Shown one piece after another: positions 47,269 through 55,498 of a stretch of DNA of 64,000 bases. The notes beneath the pieces are model-generated. The model was given only the letters and a program-made list of their open reading frames with translations, made no database searches and was not told where the DNA came from. How positions within the stretch are numbered: position 1 is the first letter of the stretch; the number at the start of each line of letters is the position of its first letter. Origin of the DNA: Planctomycetales bacterium 10988 (lineage in GTDB: Bacteria; Planctomycetota; Planctomycetia; Pirellulales; Pb10988). The stretch spans positions 4,368,709-4,432,708 of the forward strand of contig CP043547.1 of assembly GCA_009664345.1 (NCBI GenBank), read 5' to 3'. The position numbers and the translations under genes are program-made.

Positions 47269-48042
47269 GTGAAAATCTTTTTCTATCAAGTGTCAGCATT
47301 TGTAGTATCATTAATACTCTTTAACCCTCCTACTTTTGCGGCGGATAATTTTTTTCTGCCGGGGGATGCCTATTTTCCTACAGAGTTGACCGAGGGGGAT
47401 TTTGAAGCGTTGGGCGATTCCAAACTGATTACCTACTCATCTTTAGGTGGTTACAAGCCTTCCTTTAATGGGTATGCCGGGTATGGAATGGCGAAACTTG
47501 AAAGTCTCGATGATGATTTTCTTACAAATCTTAAAAGAGCTTATCAACACTATCGATCGATTGGCCCCAGGGAAGCGATTCAACGACACATGAATGGAAA
47601 GCTGACACTTGTTCCTTCGGATTCGTTGCGTGTTCTCATCTATCCTAAAGGTTTTATTGAAACTACACCTAGCCTTGGAATTCGCTACAACGAACGGTGG
47701 ATGACCGAGGTGATGAAGTTTGGGCATCCCCCTGAAAATGTTCGGCTTTGTTGTTTGATTGATGACAAAGATGCGGTGATCGACTCGTGGCGAAATGCGG
47801 AGAGAATTCCCCCGCTTCCGGCAACCCTGCCGAAGGGAAAGCTTGAACCGCAAACGATGTTGAAGGAACCAATCCTTATCCAAGGCCCGATCGTTGCGAT
47901 TGTCCTTCACCCTTTCCCATCCTTGGAAGATTTTTTTTATCCTATCAAAGACAATTTAAACATTATCATCGTTGATTCAGAAAGTGCCAAAGAGTTTCAA
48001 TTCGATTTCTACAAACTTAAGTTGGTTCAAGAGTTGGAATAA
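47269..48042 (+). CDS. secreted hypothetical protein, tandem paralog 4 of 4
   Basis: 257 residues starting at GTG, with AAAGG upstream. A signal peptide (to about residue 24, TFAA) is followed by DNFFLPGDAYFPTEL. It has the GYAGY, LRYNERWMTEVMKFGH-like block (here IRYNERWMTEVMKFGH), RLCCLIDDKDAVIDSWRNAE and PPLPATLPK blocks. Its second half is more GC-rich than that of the others. It ends about 117 bases before the IS5-type insertion. Confidence 0.75.
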   Translation: MKIFFYQVSAFVVSLILFNPPTFAADNFFLPGDAYFPTELTEGDFEALGDSKLITYSSLGGYKPSFNGYAGYGMAKLESLDDDFLTNLKRAYQHYRSIGPREAIQRHMNGKLTLVPSDSLRVLIYPKGFIETTPSLGIRYNERWMTEVMKFGHPPENVRLCCLIDDKDAVIDSWRNAERIPPLPATLPKGKLEPQTMLKEPILIQGPIVAIVLHPFPSLEDFFYPIKDNLNIIIVDSESAKEFQFDFYKLKLVQELE

Positions 48043-48159
48043 ATCGTTCCTTCAGCCTTTTCTCTTTCCGCAAACATCGAATTACAACCATTCCTAAGAC
48101 GGCAGCTTAATCCATTCAAGAAATCTTTTTGCAAATGGAGTTAATGGCAATTCCGATAA

Positions 48160-49067
48160 GAGCGTGTTTGCGAATTCCCAAAGTTTCCCTTTTTTAAGGA
48201 CACAGACGTTTGAGCATTAAGTGAATCATGCTGATTTGTATCATCGCTTCACTGGTGGAAGGTTCCCGTTCATCATCCTTGCTCAACCGGCGGCTGCGAC
48301 CCAGCCAACCGAAGGTTCGCTCGACGATCCACCGCTTCGGCAACACCTCAAAACCGCCTCGGCCTGACACGCGTTTGACGATTTCCAGTGTCCAGTGGAA
48401 GGTATTTCTCACCCACGCCGGCAGCCCGCTGCGAGCGTAGGCACCGTCCGCGAAAATCACCCGAAGCCGAGGAACGTCTCGCTTCGCTTTTTGCAACACT
48501 AAGCGGGATCCCTCCTGATCCTGAAGGTCCGCCGAATGCACCACGATCGCCAGGACCAAACCCAGCGTATCGACGAGTAAATGTCGTTTTCTCTCGTTGA
48601 TTTTCTTGCCGGCGTCGTACCCACGAGGCCCGCCCGCCTCGGTGGTTTTGACCGATTGACTGTCGAGAATCGCCGCCGAGGGCTTCGCGGATCGCTTCTC
48701 TTTTGTTCGTATTTTCGCTCGAAGTTTACGGTGAATTTTCTCCCACCCGCCGAGATTTCGCCACGCCCAAAACAGGTGGTAAACCGAATTCCAGTTGGGA
48801 AAATCATGCGGCAACAACCGCCACGGACAACCCGCTCGCAGGACGTAGAAAATCGCGTTGACCACTTCGAGGGAATCGAGCTGCCGCTTCGCTCCGACCT
48901 TCGCCGGTGGCGGCAGCAGGGGACGAATCAAACGCCATTGACGATCGCTGAGGTCGGTGTAATCGTGAGGTCGTGACATCGGTGCGGCTCCTTGGTTATG
49001 GTTTTGTGGTGAATTCACAAGGGGTCGTACCGATTTTTTTGTCAAATGTCAATTCGCAAACACGCTC
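48160..49067. mobile_element. IS5-family insertion sequence
   Basis: 908 bp. The terminal inverted repeats are GAGCGTGTTTGCGAATT (48160-48176) and its exact complement AATTCGCAAACACGCTC (49051-49067). The target duplication TAA is found at 48157-48159 and 49068-49070, as expected of TNA-duplicating IS5 groups. It carries one transposase gene on the minus strand. Removing it rejoins a small open reading frame, so it is a recent insertion. Confidence 0.93.
48194..48979 (-). CDS. IS5-family transposase
   Basis: 261 residues from ATG 48979 (MSRPHDYTDLSDRQWRLI). DDE catalytic residues: D106 in ILDSQSVKTTE, D178 in VIFADGAYARSG, E220 in WIVERTFGWLGRSRRL. GPRGYDAGKKINERKRHLLV is the family signature. 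Full length and intact, so the element is probably active. The frame is open 22 codons upstream, but those lie near the left-end region and are not typical. Confidence 0.95.
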   Translation of the reverse strand: MSRPHDYTDLSDRQWRLIRPLLPPPAKVGAKRQLDSLEVVNAIFYVLRAGCPWRLLPHDFPNWNSVYHLFWAWRNLGGWEKIHRKLRAKIRTKEKRSAKPSAAILDSQSVKTTEAGGPRGYDAGKKINERKRHLLVDTLGLVLAIVVHSADLQDQEGSRLVLQKAKRDVPRLRVIFADGAYARSGLPAWVRNTFHWTLEIVKRVSGRGGFEVLPKRWIVERTFGWLGRSRRLSKDDEREPSTSEAMIQISMIHLMLKRLCP

Positions 49068-49319
49068 TAAGTACAACCTTAGAAAGAGATTGGCGCGAAC
49101 ATCAGAATGAGGAAGATTCTATTATTTTGATATCAAAAAAATTAGACTTCCTCTATCATTGTGGGATATCAATACAATCACCTCCTACAATACGTAAAGA
49201 TGTGATCGCTTGTTCACTTGCGAAAGAATTGTTTTTCGAAAGTCACGGCGATAAAATAGCGAGTTTTCGGTTGTATTGTTTCGCCGAAAAGTTTGATGAC
49301 TCTTTTGGATCGATAAAGA

Positions 49320-50855
49320 ATGATGCTGGATCGAAATTTTAGAAAATCGTTGGCTTTTCTGACAACGGTTTTACTCTTTACTTTTAGTGGTTCGAGCTTT
49401 AGTCATGCGGCGGAGGAAACAAGCTCCGAGCAGCCCAATATTCTTTGGCTCTATCTGGAAGATGTAAGCGGCTGGTTCGGTTGCTATGGGGATGAGTTGG
49501 CACAAACTCCGGCGATGGATCGATTGGCAGAAAGTGGAATAAAATTTAATCGTTTTTATACACCTGCTGGCGTTTGTTCTGCTACACGTTCCGCAGTCAT
49601 TACCGGAGTCATGCAAACAACGATTGGTGCCCATAATCACCGTAGCTCACGAAGTGAATTTCGTGGGTTGGATTTAAAAGAGTATGATGCCATTTATTTA
49701 CCCGAAGGCATGAAGCCGATTCCACAAATCTTTAAAGAAGCAGGATACTATACCTTTAATGAAGGTGGAGTGAAGGACGACTTTAATTTTGTTTGGAAAC
49801 ATAAAGACCTTTATGATCACTGGGAAAAAAGTTTAAATTTTAAAGGTGCCAAAGATGGAACTGAATGGACAGGGAAAGCGGAAGGGCAACCTTTCTTTGG
49901 ACAAATTCAGATCCAAGGTGGAAAGTTTAAATTAAATAATTGGAAACATCAACGGATTGATCGTAGCATCGTACCGATTCCCCCTTATTATCCTGATATT
50001 CCTTTGGTTCGGGAAGAAATTGGACATCATTACGATTGTTTATATGAAACCGATCTCCAAGTGAAAGCGATTTTAGAAGCTTTACAACGAGACGATTTGT
50101 TAGAAAATACTTACATCTTTTTATTTTCCGATCATGGTTATCGAATGCACCGTCATAAACAATTTTTATATGAAGGTGGAATTCAAATGCCTTTTATTTT
50201 AACCGGGCCAACGATTGATGCGGGGAAGGTTCGAGATGATTTAATAAGTGGAATTGACCTTGGTCCTACTTCTTTAAACTTGGCAGGCATTGAAATCCCT
50301 GACTACTGTGAAGGGGTTGATATACTTGCTAAAAATTATGAACCTCGCGAGTTCATCGTTGCGGCTCGTGATCGTTGCGATCATACAATTGAACAGATGC
50401 GAGCGCTAGTTACAAAGCGTTTTAAATATTTACGCAATGGATTACTTGATCGCCCTTATATGCAACCTCAATATCGAGATGGTCTTGCGGTGACAAAACA
50501 AATTCGCAAGATGGCCCGCGATGGAGAATTAAATAAAGTTCAAATGTTGTTTTATGGAGATCATAAACCGGAAGAAGAACTTTATGATTTAGAGGCCGAT
50601 CCACATGAAATAAATAACCTGGCAGGCGACCCTGCTTACGCGGATGAATTAGAAAAACACCGCGAGTTGCTTGATCAATGGATTGAAGAGACAGGCGACA
50701 AAGGGCAAGAGCCCGAATCCGACGCTGGACTGCTGGCGACGATGAAACGTCGAGGTGGCAATGTTTGTGTCAATCCGGAATACGATCGTGTCCGAGATCA
50801 GTACGAAGCTTGGTTGAAAGAAAATCCCAAAGAATTGAAACGCCAAAATCGTTAA
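49320..50855 (+). CDS. sulfatase
   Basis: 511 residues, with a signal peptide (to about residue 30, SFSHA). The catalytic signature C86-S-A-T-R90 (CxAxR, matured to formylglycine by FGE) lies in AGVCSATRSAVITG. The metal-binding start is NILWLYLEDVSGWFG, and SDHGYRMHRHK carries the second metal/His region. GVDIL and ELYDLEADPHEINNLAGDP match the arylsulfatase C-terminus. Such enzymes remove sulfate from sulfated polysaccharides, and many copies are typical of Planctomycetota. The gene is AT-rich to about 50650, then GC-rich. Its maturation enzyme is not in the window. Confidence 0.92.
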   Translation: MMLDRNFRKSLAFLTTVLLFTFSGSSFSHAAEETSSEQPNILWLYLEDVSGWFGCYGDELAQTPAMDRLAESGIKFNRFYTPAGVCSATRSAVITGVMQTTIGAHNHRSSRSEFRGLDLKEYDAIYLPEGMKPIPQIFKEAGYYTFNEGGVKDDFNFVWKHKDLYDHWEKSLNFKGAKDGTEWTGKAEGQPFFGQIQIQGGKFKLNNWKHQRIDRSIVPIPPYYPDIPLVREEIGHHYDCLYETDLQVKAILEALQRDDLLENTYIFLFSDHGYRMHRHKQFLYEGGIQMPFILTGPTIDAGKVRDDLISGIDLGPTSLNLAGIEIPDYCEGVDILAKNYEPREFIVAARDRCDHTIEQMRALVTKRFKYLRNGLLDRPYMQPQYRDGLAVTKQIRKMARDGELNKVQMLFYGDHKPEEELYDLEADPHEINNLAGDPAYADELEKHRELLDQWIEETGDKGQEPESDAGLLATMKRRGGNVCVNPEYDRVRDQYEAWLKENPKELKRQNR

Positions 50856-50882
50856 GCTGCTGAACCATTCCGTTGATGCATG

Positions 50883-50918
50883 AAGCCTGCTTGGGTCTCC
50901 TCCTGAGCAGGCTTTTTC
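50883..50918 (+). terminator. Rho-independent terminator of the sulfatase gene
   Basis: AAGCCTGCT (50883-50891) pairs with AGCAGGCTT (50906-50914), then TTTCC. It lies about 28 bases after the stop. Confidence 0.85.
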
Positions 50919-51036
50919 CTTTCTTCCTATTTTTTTCACAAAAAATTCTCTTTCTGATCCAGCGAAATGCCTATAATTTGAATGCGTACTCAAAAATAAA
51001 TTTCTCACGCATTCCAAAGATCAGAGGGTGAAAACG

Positions 51037-51789
51037 ATGGATTTTACGGACAAAGTTGTGCTGGTAACTGGAGGAACTTCCGGAATCGGCCAAGAGGTCG
51101 CGCTCAAATTTGCCAAAGCCGGAGCCAAGGTTGTTTTGGCTGGCCGTCGCGAAGAGGAAGGTCAAGCGGTTGTCGACGAAATTGCCTCCGCCGGAGGGGA
51201 AGCCAAGTTCATTCAAACGGATATCACTCAAGAAGACCAAGTGAAACAGCTGGTTGACTCGACAGTGAGTAGCTTCGGACGGTTGGATATTGCGGTCAAT
51301 AATGCCGGGGTTGAAGTCAACGGCCCTGTCACGGATTTTACCGAAGCGGACTATCGTAAGGTCTTTGACATCAATGTCTTGGGAGTCCTTCTAAGCTTGA
51401 AGTACGAAATTCCCGCCATGTTGAAATCGGGCGGCGGTTCGATTGTGAACACGTCGAGTGTCGCTGGGAATACGGGGATGGCAGAGATGTCGCTGTATGT
51501 GGCAAGTAAGTTTGCGGTGGAAGGCATTACCAAATCGGTCGCTTTGGAGCTTGCCGAGAAGTCGATTCGCGTCAATGCCGTGGCACCAGCGGCCATTGTT
51601 ACACCGATGTTGAACCGAATCACCGGCGGGGAAGGGACGGAGATGTATCAACAGTTCGTCGAGATGCACCCTGTAAAACGACTTGGCAAATCCAAGGAAG
51701 TCGCGGCGGCAATCCTGTTCTTGGCTTCGGATGCGGCGTCGTTTTCAACAGGAATTACGCTTCCCGTCGATGGAGGAATGCTGGCATAA
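51037..51789 (+). CDS. SDR-family oxidoreductase
   Basis: 250 residues from ATG 51037, with GAGGGTG about 6 bases upstream. The GTG at 51028 is an alternative. TGGTSGIG NAD(P)-binding motif (11-18), NNAG, catalytic tetrad with S140 (VNTSS), Y154 and K158 in YVASK, and the C-terminal GITLPVDGGM. A classical short-chain dehydrogenase/reductase of the FabG/glucose dehydrogenase group. The substrate is not inferable. A strong terminator follows. Confidence 0.9.
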   Translation: MDFTDKVVLVTGGTSGIGQEVALKFAKAGAKVVLAGRREEEGQAVVDEIASAGGEAKFIQTDITQEDQVKQLVDSTVSSFGRLDIAVNNAGVEVNGPVTDFTEADYRKVFDINVLGVLLSLKYEIPAMLKSGGGSIVNTSSVAGNTGMAEMSLYVASKFAVEGITKSVALELAEKSIRVNAVAPAAIVTPMLNRITGGEGTEMYQQFVEMHPVKRLGKSKEVAAAILFLASDAASFSTGITLPVDGGMLA

Positions 51790-51869
51790 AACTCCTTTTT
51801 CCCCTTGCCCTGGCTGGTTTCTTGCAAAGTACAGGGGTATCGAACTAGTTGCGAAGAATCATCAAACTT

Positions 51870-51929
51870 GGTTTACTGCATGAAGGTGAATTTCCGTATG
51901 GAGGTTCACCTTCATGAGGTAAACCTTTT
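51870..51929 (+). terminator. long hairpin terminator
   Basis: GGTTTAC (51870-51876) and TGAAGGTGAA pair with TTCACCTTCA and GTAAACC (51919-51925), with a small internal loop and TTTT after it. About 80 bases after the SDR stop and 80 before hisB. Confidence 0.82.
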
Positions 51930-52008
51930 GTATTTACACTATCTCCAAGCGTCGTTGTTTCCTCTGACAAACTCCGATCCTTGGCTTTGAAGATAAAGAA
52001 AGTTTCGC

Positions 52009-52599
52009 ATGGCCCGCACGGCTCGCATTGAACGAGAGACTGCCGAAACCCAAATCCGGCTGGAGCTTAATCTAGATGGTTCCGGGAAAAGTACGATTAA
52101 CACCGGGGTCGGTTTTTTAGATCATATGCTGACGTTGTTGGCGAAACATGCCTGTTTTGATTTGATGGTCGAAGCCAAGGGGGATTTAGAAGTCGATCAA
52201 CATCATACGGTCGAAGATACCGGGATCGTCCTCGGTCAAGCGATTCGCGAAGCCCTGGGCGATAAAACCGGCATTCGTCGATATGGACACATGACTTTGC
52301 CGATGGAAGAAACCCTGGCCACCGTGGCGATTGATCTCAGTGGTCGTTATGCCTTTGTGTTCAAGGTCGAGATTCCTTCGCAAAAGATCGGAGATTTCGA
52401 TAGCGAACTGATCGAGGATTTTTGGCAATCGGTCGCGATCAATGTTCTCTGCAACCTCCATGTGTTGGTGCATTATGGACGCAATAGCCACCATATCAGC
52501 GAGGCAATTTTCAAAGCGACCGCTAGGGCCTTGCGAATGGCCATCGAGACCGACCCCCGAATGACGGGCGTTCCGAGTACGAAAGGTACGTTGGGATAA
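52009..52599 (+). CDS. hisB: imidazoleglycerol-phosphate dehydratase
   Basis: 196 residues, the full length of stand-alone HisB. It converts imidazoleglycerol phosphate to imidazoleacetol phosphate in histidine synthesis. Motifs: [16 protein letters not shown] with the Mn-binding His residues, [35 protein letters not shown]. All metal-binding HxxxE clusters are present. Start [16 protein letters not shown] after AAAGAAAG. No other his genes lie nearby, so the pathway is dispersed, as is common in this phylum. Confidence 0.96.
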   Translation: MARTARIERETAETQIRLELNLDGSGKSTINTGVGFLDHMLTLLAKHACFDLMVEAKGDLEVDQHHTVEDTGIVLGQAIREALGDKTGIRRYGHMTLPMEETLATVAIDLSGRYAFVFKVEIPSQKIGDFDSELIEDFWQSVAINVLCNLHVLVHYGRNSHHISEAIFKATARALRMAIETDPRMTGVPSTKGTLG

Positions 52600-52638
52600 T
52601 TCCAAAGGAAAAGAGTTTTTGACAAAGTTGCCTTCTCT

Positions 52639-52830
52639 CCAGGGAAACGATTCGTGCTCGGTGTTCAGTTTTCGGTGTTCGGTACTTGGGATGAAAGTTT
52701 GCTGATTGGTGAATACTGAAGATCGCTTAATATCCTAAAAGTACTTTTTGAAAAAACAAATATGGAATCAATGTCCTGAACTTCTAAAAACCACTTTTTG
52801 AAAATTCTCGAACACCGAACACGATTCAGT
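52639..52830. repeat. MITE-like repeat element, copy E5 (inverted)
   Basis: Opens with CCAGGGAAACGATTCGTG, the reverse complement of the right end of E1-E3. The arm TTCAGTTTTCGGTGTTCGG and GGTACTTGG match the right arm of E1 in reverse. AAAAGTACTTTTTGA is at 52737-52751 and AAAAACCACTTTTTG at 52786-52800. The far end is CGAACACCGAACACGATTCA. It is shorter and lacks the full 7-mer array, so it is a partly deleted, oppositely oriented copy. Confidence 0.68.
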
Positions 52831-52872
52831 TATTTAGGAATGCCACCCTCTTAAGGAAATCCCTCGCTTCGG

Positions 52873-53994
52873 GTGAAAGAGCCTATGTTTACAGCCTTGA
52901 TTCCAAATCGCCTAATGCGTTTTCGCCGTGCTAGAAGAAACATCGTGCCGGGGGAGATGCCCGGAACGCTACGCCCTAGCCCGGAATCGGAACCAACGAA
53001 GCTGAAGATCGTTCAGTACGATGGCAAAACGCTCAACAGTTGGGATTCGATGGAATTCAGCGAACTGCGGTCTTTATATGAAGACAAGCAGAAGGTTCTG
53101 TGGGTGCATGTGACGGGGCTGGCGGACATTCCTCTCTTGCGGCAATTGGGTGAACTTTTTGATTTGCACCGATTGGCACTCGAAGATTTGCTCAGTGACG
53201 AACAACAATCGAAAGTCGAAGAATACGACGAACATCTTTTTCTTGTGGAAAAGATCATCGCTTTTGAACAAGGGCTGGAGGCGGATCAGTTAGGGCTTTT
53301 TCTAGGACACAATTTTGTCCTGACCTTCTGCGAGCGGAGCCGCGATCGCTTGCAACCGCTTCATGATCGACTCCGGCGAAATCACGGCATTTTGCGAAAC
53401 ATGGGTGCGGACTATTTGGCGTATGCGATTTTGGATTCCGTGATCGATCTTTATTTCCCGGTTTTACAGAAATATGGTGAAACCTTGGACCGGCTTGAAG
53501 ATGAAATGTTCAAGGATCCTTCGCACGATCTGTTGATTGAAGCTTATGAAATTCGCCGCCAGCTTCGTCAAATGCGTCGCTGGATTTGGCCCTCTCGGGA
53601 TGCGATCGGGTCGCTGGTTCGCAAGGGAAATGATTTTTTCTCCGACGAAACCCGGCTTTACTTGCGGGATTGTTACGATCACGCCATTCAGATTATTGGA
53701 CAAATTGATACCCAGCGGGACCTCGCGACCGACCTGCGGGAATTTTATCTCTCTATGGCCAGCAACCGCATGAATGAAGTCATGAAGGTGCTGACCATCA
53801 TTGCCACCATCTTTATCCCCCTTAGCTTCATCACCGGACTTTATGGGATGAACTTCAACCCAGAGATTTCCAATTATAATATGCCAGAACTTCAGTGGCG
53901 TTACGGATACCCATTCGCTCTCAGCATGATGGCTTTGTTGGCGGCTTGTTTGATGGGATTCTTCATTAGCCGGGGCTGGCTCCGCCGCGGATAA
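52873..53994 (+). CDS. corA: CorA-family Mg2+/Co2+ transporter
   Basis: 373 residues. N-terminal cytosolic funnel (KIVQYDGKTLNSWD and later), long stalk helix, and two C-terminal membrane helices with the selectivity motif YGMN in TGLYGMNFNPE between them. Ends with a basic tail (SRGWLRRG). It imports Mg2+ down the membrane potential. GTG 52873 or ATG 52885 may start the protein; neither has a strong Shine-Dalgarno. The gene is alone on the plus strand with repeat E5 upstream. Confidence 0.92.
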   Translation: MKEPMFTALIPNRLMRFRRARRNIVPGEMPGTLRPSPESEPTKLKIVQYDGKTLNSWDSMEFSELRSLYEDKQKVLWVHVTGLADIPLLRQLGELFDLHRLALEDLLSDEQQSKVEEYDEHLFLVEKIIAFEQGLEADQLGLFLGHNFVLTFCERSRDRLQPLHDRLRRNHGILRNMGADYLAYAILDSVIDLYFPVLQKYGETLDRLEDEMFKDPSHDLLIEAYEIRRQLRQMRRWIWPSRDAIGSLVRKGNDFFSDETRLYLRDCYDHAIQIIGQIDTQRDLATDLREFYLSMASNRMNEVMKVLTIIATIFIPLSFITGLYGMNFNPEISNYNMPELQWRYGYPFALSMMALLAACLMGFFISRGWLRRG

Positions 53995-54196
53995 GGGAAT
54001 GTGATCCAAAATCGATTTTATTCGTTCTATGGATAGAGAGACGAATTGATCAAAGTCGTTCCCTGCGATTAGTTTCCTGCTTTTCCTGGAAATTTTCGGC
54101 GCTACGCCATTTTGAGAGTTAGACTATAAGCGAATGCTCTTTCGGGCAGGGAGTCCAGCAGTACGTACATCAAGGAGACCTTAGAGGGGTTAGGTC

Positions 54197-55468
54197 ATGG
54201 GGAAAGGAAGTCGAGCCGACGAGATCGTAATCACTGGGATGGGGGCCGTTAGTCCCTTAGGGATTGGTACGTCCGTGGTGCGAGAAGCTCTATTCCGAGG
54301 GGATTGCGGGCTGCATCCGATCCACACCTTTGACACGACTTCGCTTCCTTATCGTTACGCCGGCGAGGTGACGGACTTTGAGCCGAAAAAATATGTCCGA
54401 CCTCGAAAGAGTATCAAGGTCATGTCGCGGGATGCTCAATTCGCGGTCGCGTCTGCTTGTTTCGCGATGGAACAAGCCCAACTCACCGTCGGCTTGGAAC
54501 CTGGCCAAGTTCACCCCGAACGACTGGGCACGGTGGTCGGGGCCGCTCCAATTCGTCTGCCGCTCGAGCGCTTTGGGCGATGCTATGAACTCTCGATGAA
54601 AGACGGCGTCTTCAATGATATCGAGTGGGCAACTCACGCGATGTCGGAAATCTATCCGCTCTCTTTTCTGAACAACACACCGAATATGTTGGCCTCGCAT
54701 GTCACCATCGCCCTTGATGCCCGCGGCCCCAGCAACACGCTTTATACTGGAGATACTTCCTCACTGCTGGCCATGGGGGAAGCCTGTCGCGTGATTCAAC
54801 GGGGACAAGCCGACGTTGTCCTAAGCGGCGCGGCGAGTTGTCGCCTGATCCCTTACGACTGGATTCATGCTCAACTGACGGAAGAACTTGCCGATCCTTC
54901 ACTTGACCCTCAGCAGGCATCGCGTCCTTTTGATGCACGCCGCACAGGAATTGGTCGTTCCGAGGCCGGAGCCATTTTCGTCTTGGAAACTCGCCGCCAT
55001 GCCGAGGAACGAGGGGCAACCATCCTCGCCTCGATTTTGTCGCATAGTTCTTCCTGGGGAACAGAAGGGGCCGGACTGAAGCGGTCGATTCAATCAACAC
55101 TGAACAAGGCGGAACTCACCGCCGGCGACTTGGGCCACATCCATGCCGATGCCGCCGGGGCCCGCGAAGGCGATCAAATCGAAGCGGAAGTACTTCGATC
55201 GCTTGAAGCAGACGTTCCCGTCTGGGCGATGAAAGGGGCCATGGGGCATACTTACGCCGCAGCAGGGGCAATGGCTACGTTGGGAAGTATCATTGCTTTT
55301 CAAGCCGACAGCGTCCCCCCCACTTTGAATTACCGAGAGCCTGATCCGCAGTGCCCGATTCCCGTCATTCACGAAAAACCCGCAACCGGCCTGCGGCAAA
55401 CCGCGTTGATCTCCAGCCGAACATCGCTTGGTCAAGCAAGTACGCTTCTGATTGCCGGCAATCAATAA
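54197..55468 (+). CDS. ketosynthase-like protein lacking the catalytic Cys and one His
   Basis: 423 residues with the FabF fold: VITGMGAVSPLGIGTSVV, ASACFAMEQAQ, KGAMGHTYAAAGAM, TLNYREPDPQCP. The nucleophile position reads TGDTSS instead of TACAT/S, with Asp186 in place of Cys. The first catalytic His (usually AHGTST) reads ADAAGA (D318). K346 and H351 remain. So normal decarboxylative condensation is unlikely. It resembles chain-length-factor-like or decarboxylating KS partners. GAGGGG precedes ATG. No partner KS or ACP gene is in the window. It converges on terminase gene TerL with a 26-base gap. Confidence 0.85.
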   Translation: MGKGSRADEIVITGMGAVSPLGIGTSVVREALFRGDCGLHPIHTFDTTSLPYRYAGEVTDFEPKKYVRPRKSIKVMSRDAQFAVASACFAMEQAQLTVGLEPGQVHPERLGTVVGAAPIRLPLERFGRCYELSMKDGVFNDIEWATHAMSEIYPLSFLNNTPNMLASHVTIALDARGPSNTLYTGDTSSLLAMGEACRVIQRGQADVVLSGAASCRLIPYDWIHAQLTEELADPSLDPQQASRPFDARRTGIGRSEAGAIFVLETRRHAEERGATILASILSHSSSWGTEGAGLKRSIQSTLNKAELTAGDLGHIHADAAGAREGDQIEAEVLRSLEADVPVWAMKGAMGHTYAAAGAMATLGSIIAFQADSVPPTLNYREPDPQCPIPVIHEKPATGLRQTALISSRTSLGQASTLLIAGNQ

Positions 55469-55482
55469 CGCTCCGTCAATTC

Positions 55483-55498
55483 AAAAAGTGCTTTTTAG
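55483..55498. repeat. AAAAAGTGCTTTTT palindrome at the fabF-like/TerL junction
   Basis: AAAAAGTGCTTTTTAG. It overlaps the TerL stop codon and lies 14 bases after the convergent ketosynthase stop. The same motif recurs at most junctions to 63.4 kb and in the repeat elements. Confidence 0.7.

Larger units (their letters stand above)
48135..49342 (+). pseudogene. small gene split by the IS5 insertion
   Basis: Joining 48135-48159 to 49071-49342 (one TAA copy) gives one frame: MELMAIPISTTLERDWREHQ and onward, about 98 residues, to the TAG at 49340-49342. The second ATG (48144) has GGAG close by. The interrupted protein has DSIILISKKLDFLYHCGIS and SLAKELFFESHGDKI. No family recognised. The 3' part alone could be read from 49046, with the first residues coming from the IS end. 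Its stop overlaps the sulfatase start by 23 bases, suggesting coupling before the insertion. Confidence 0.6.
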
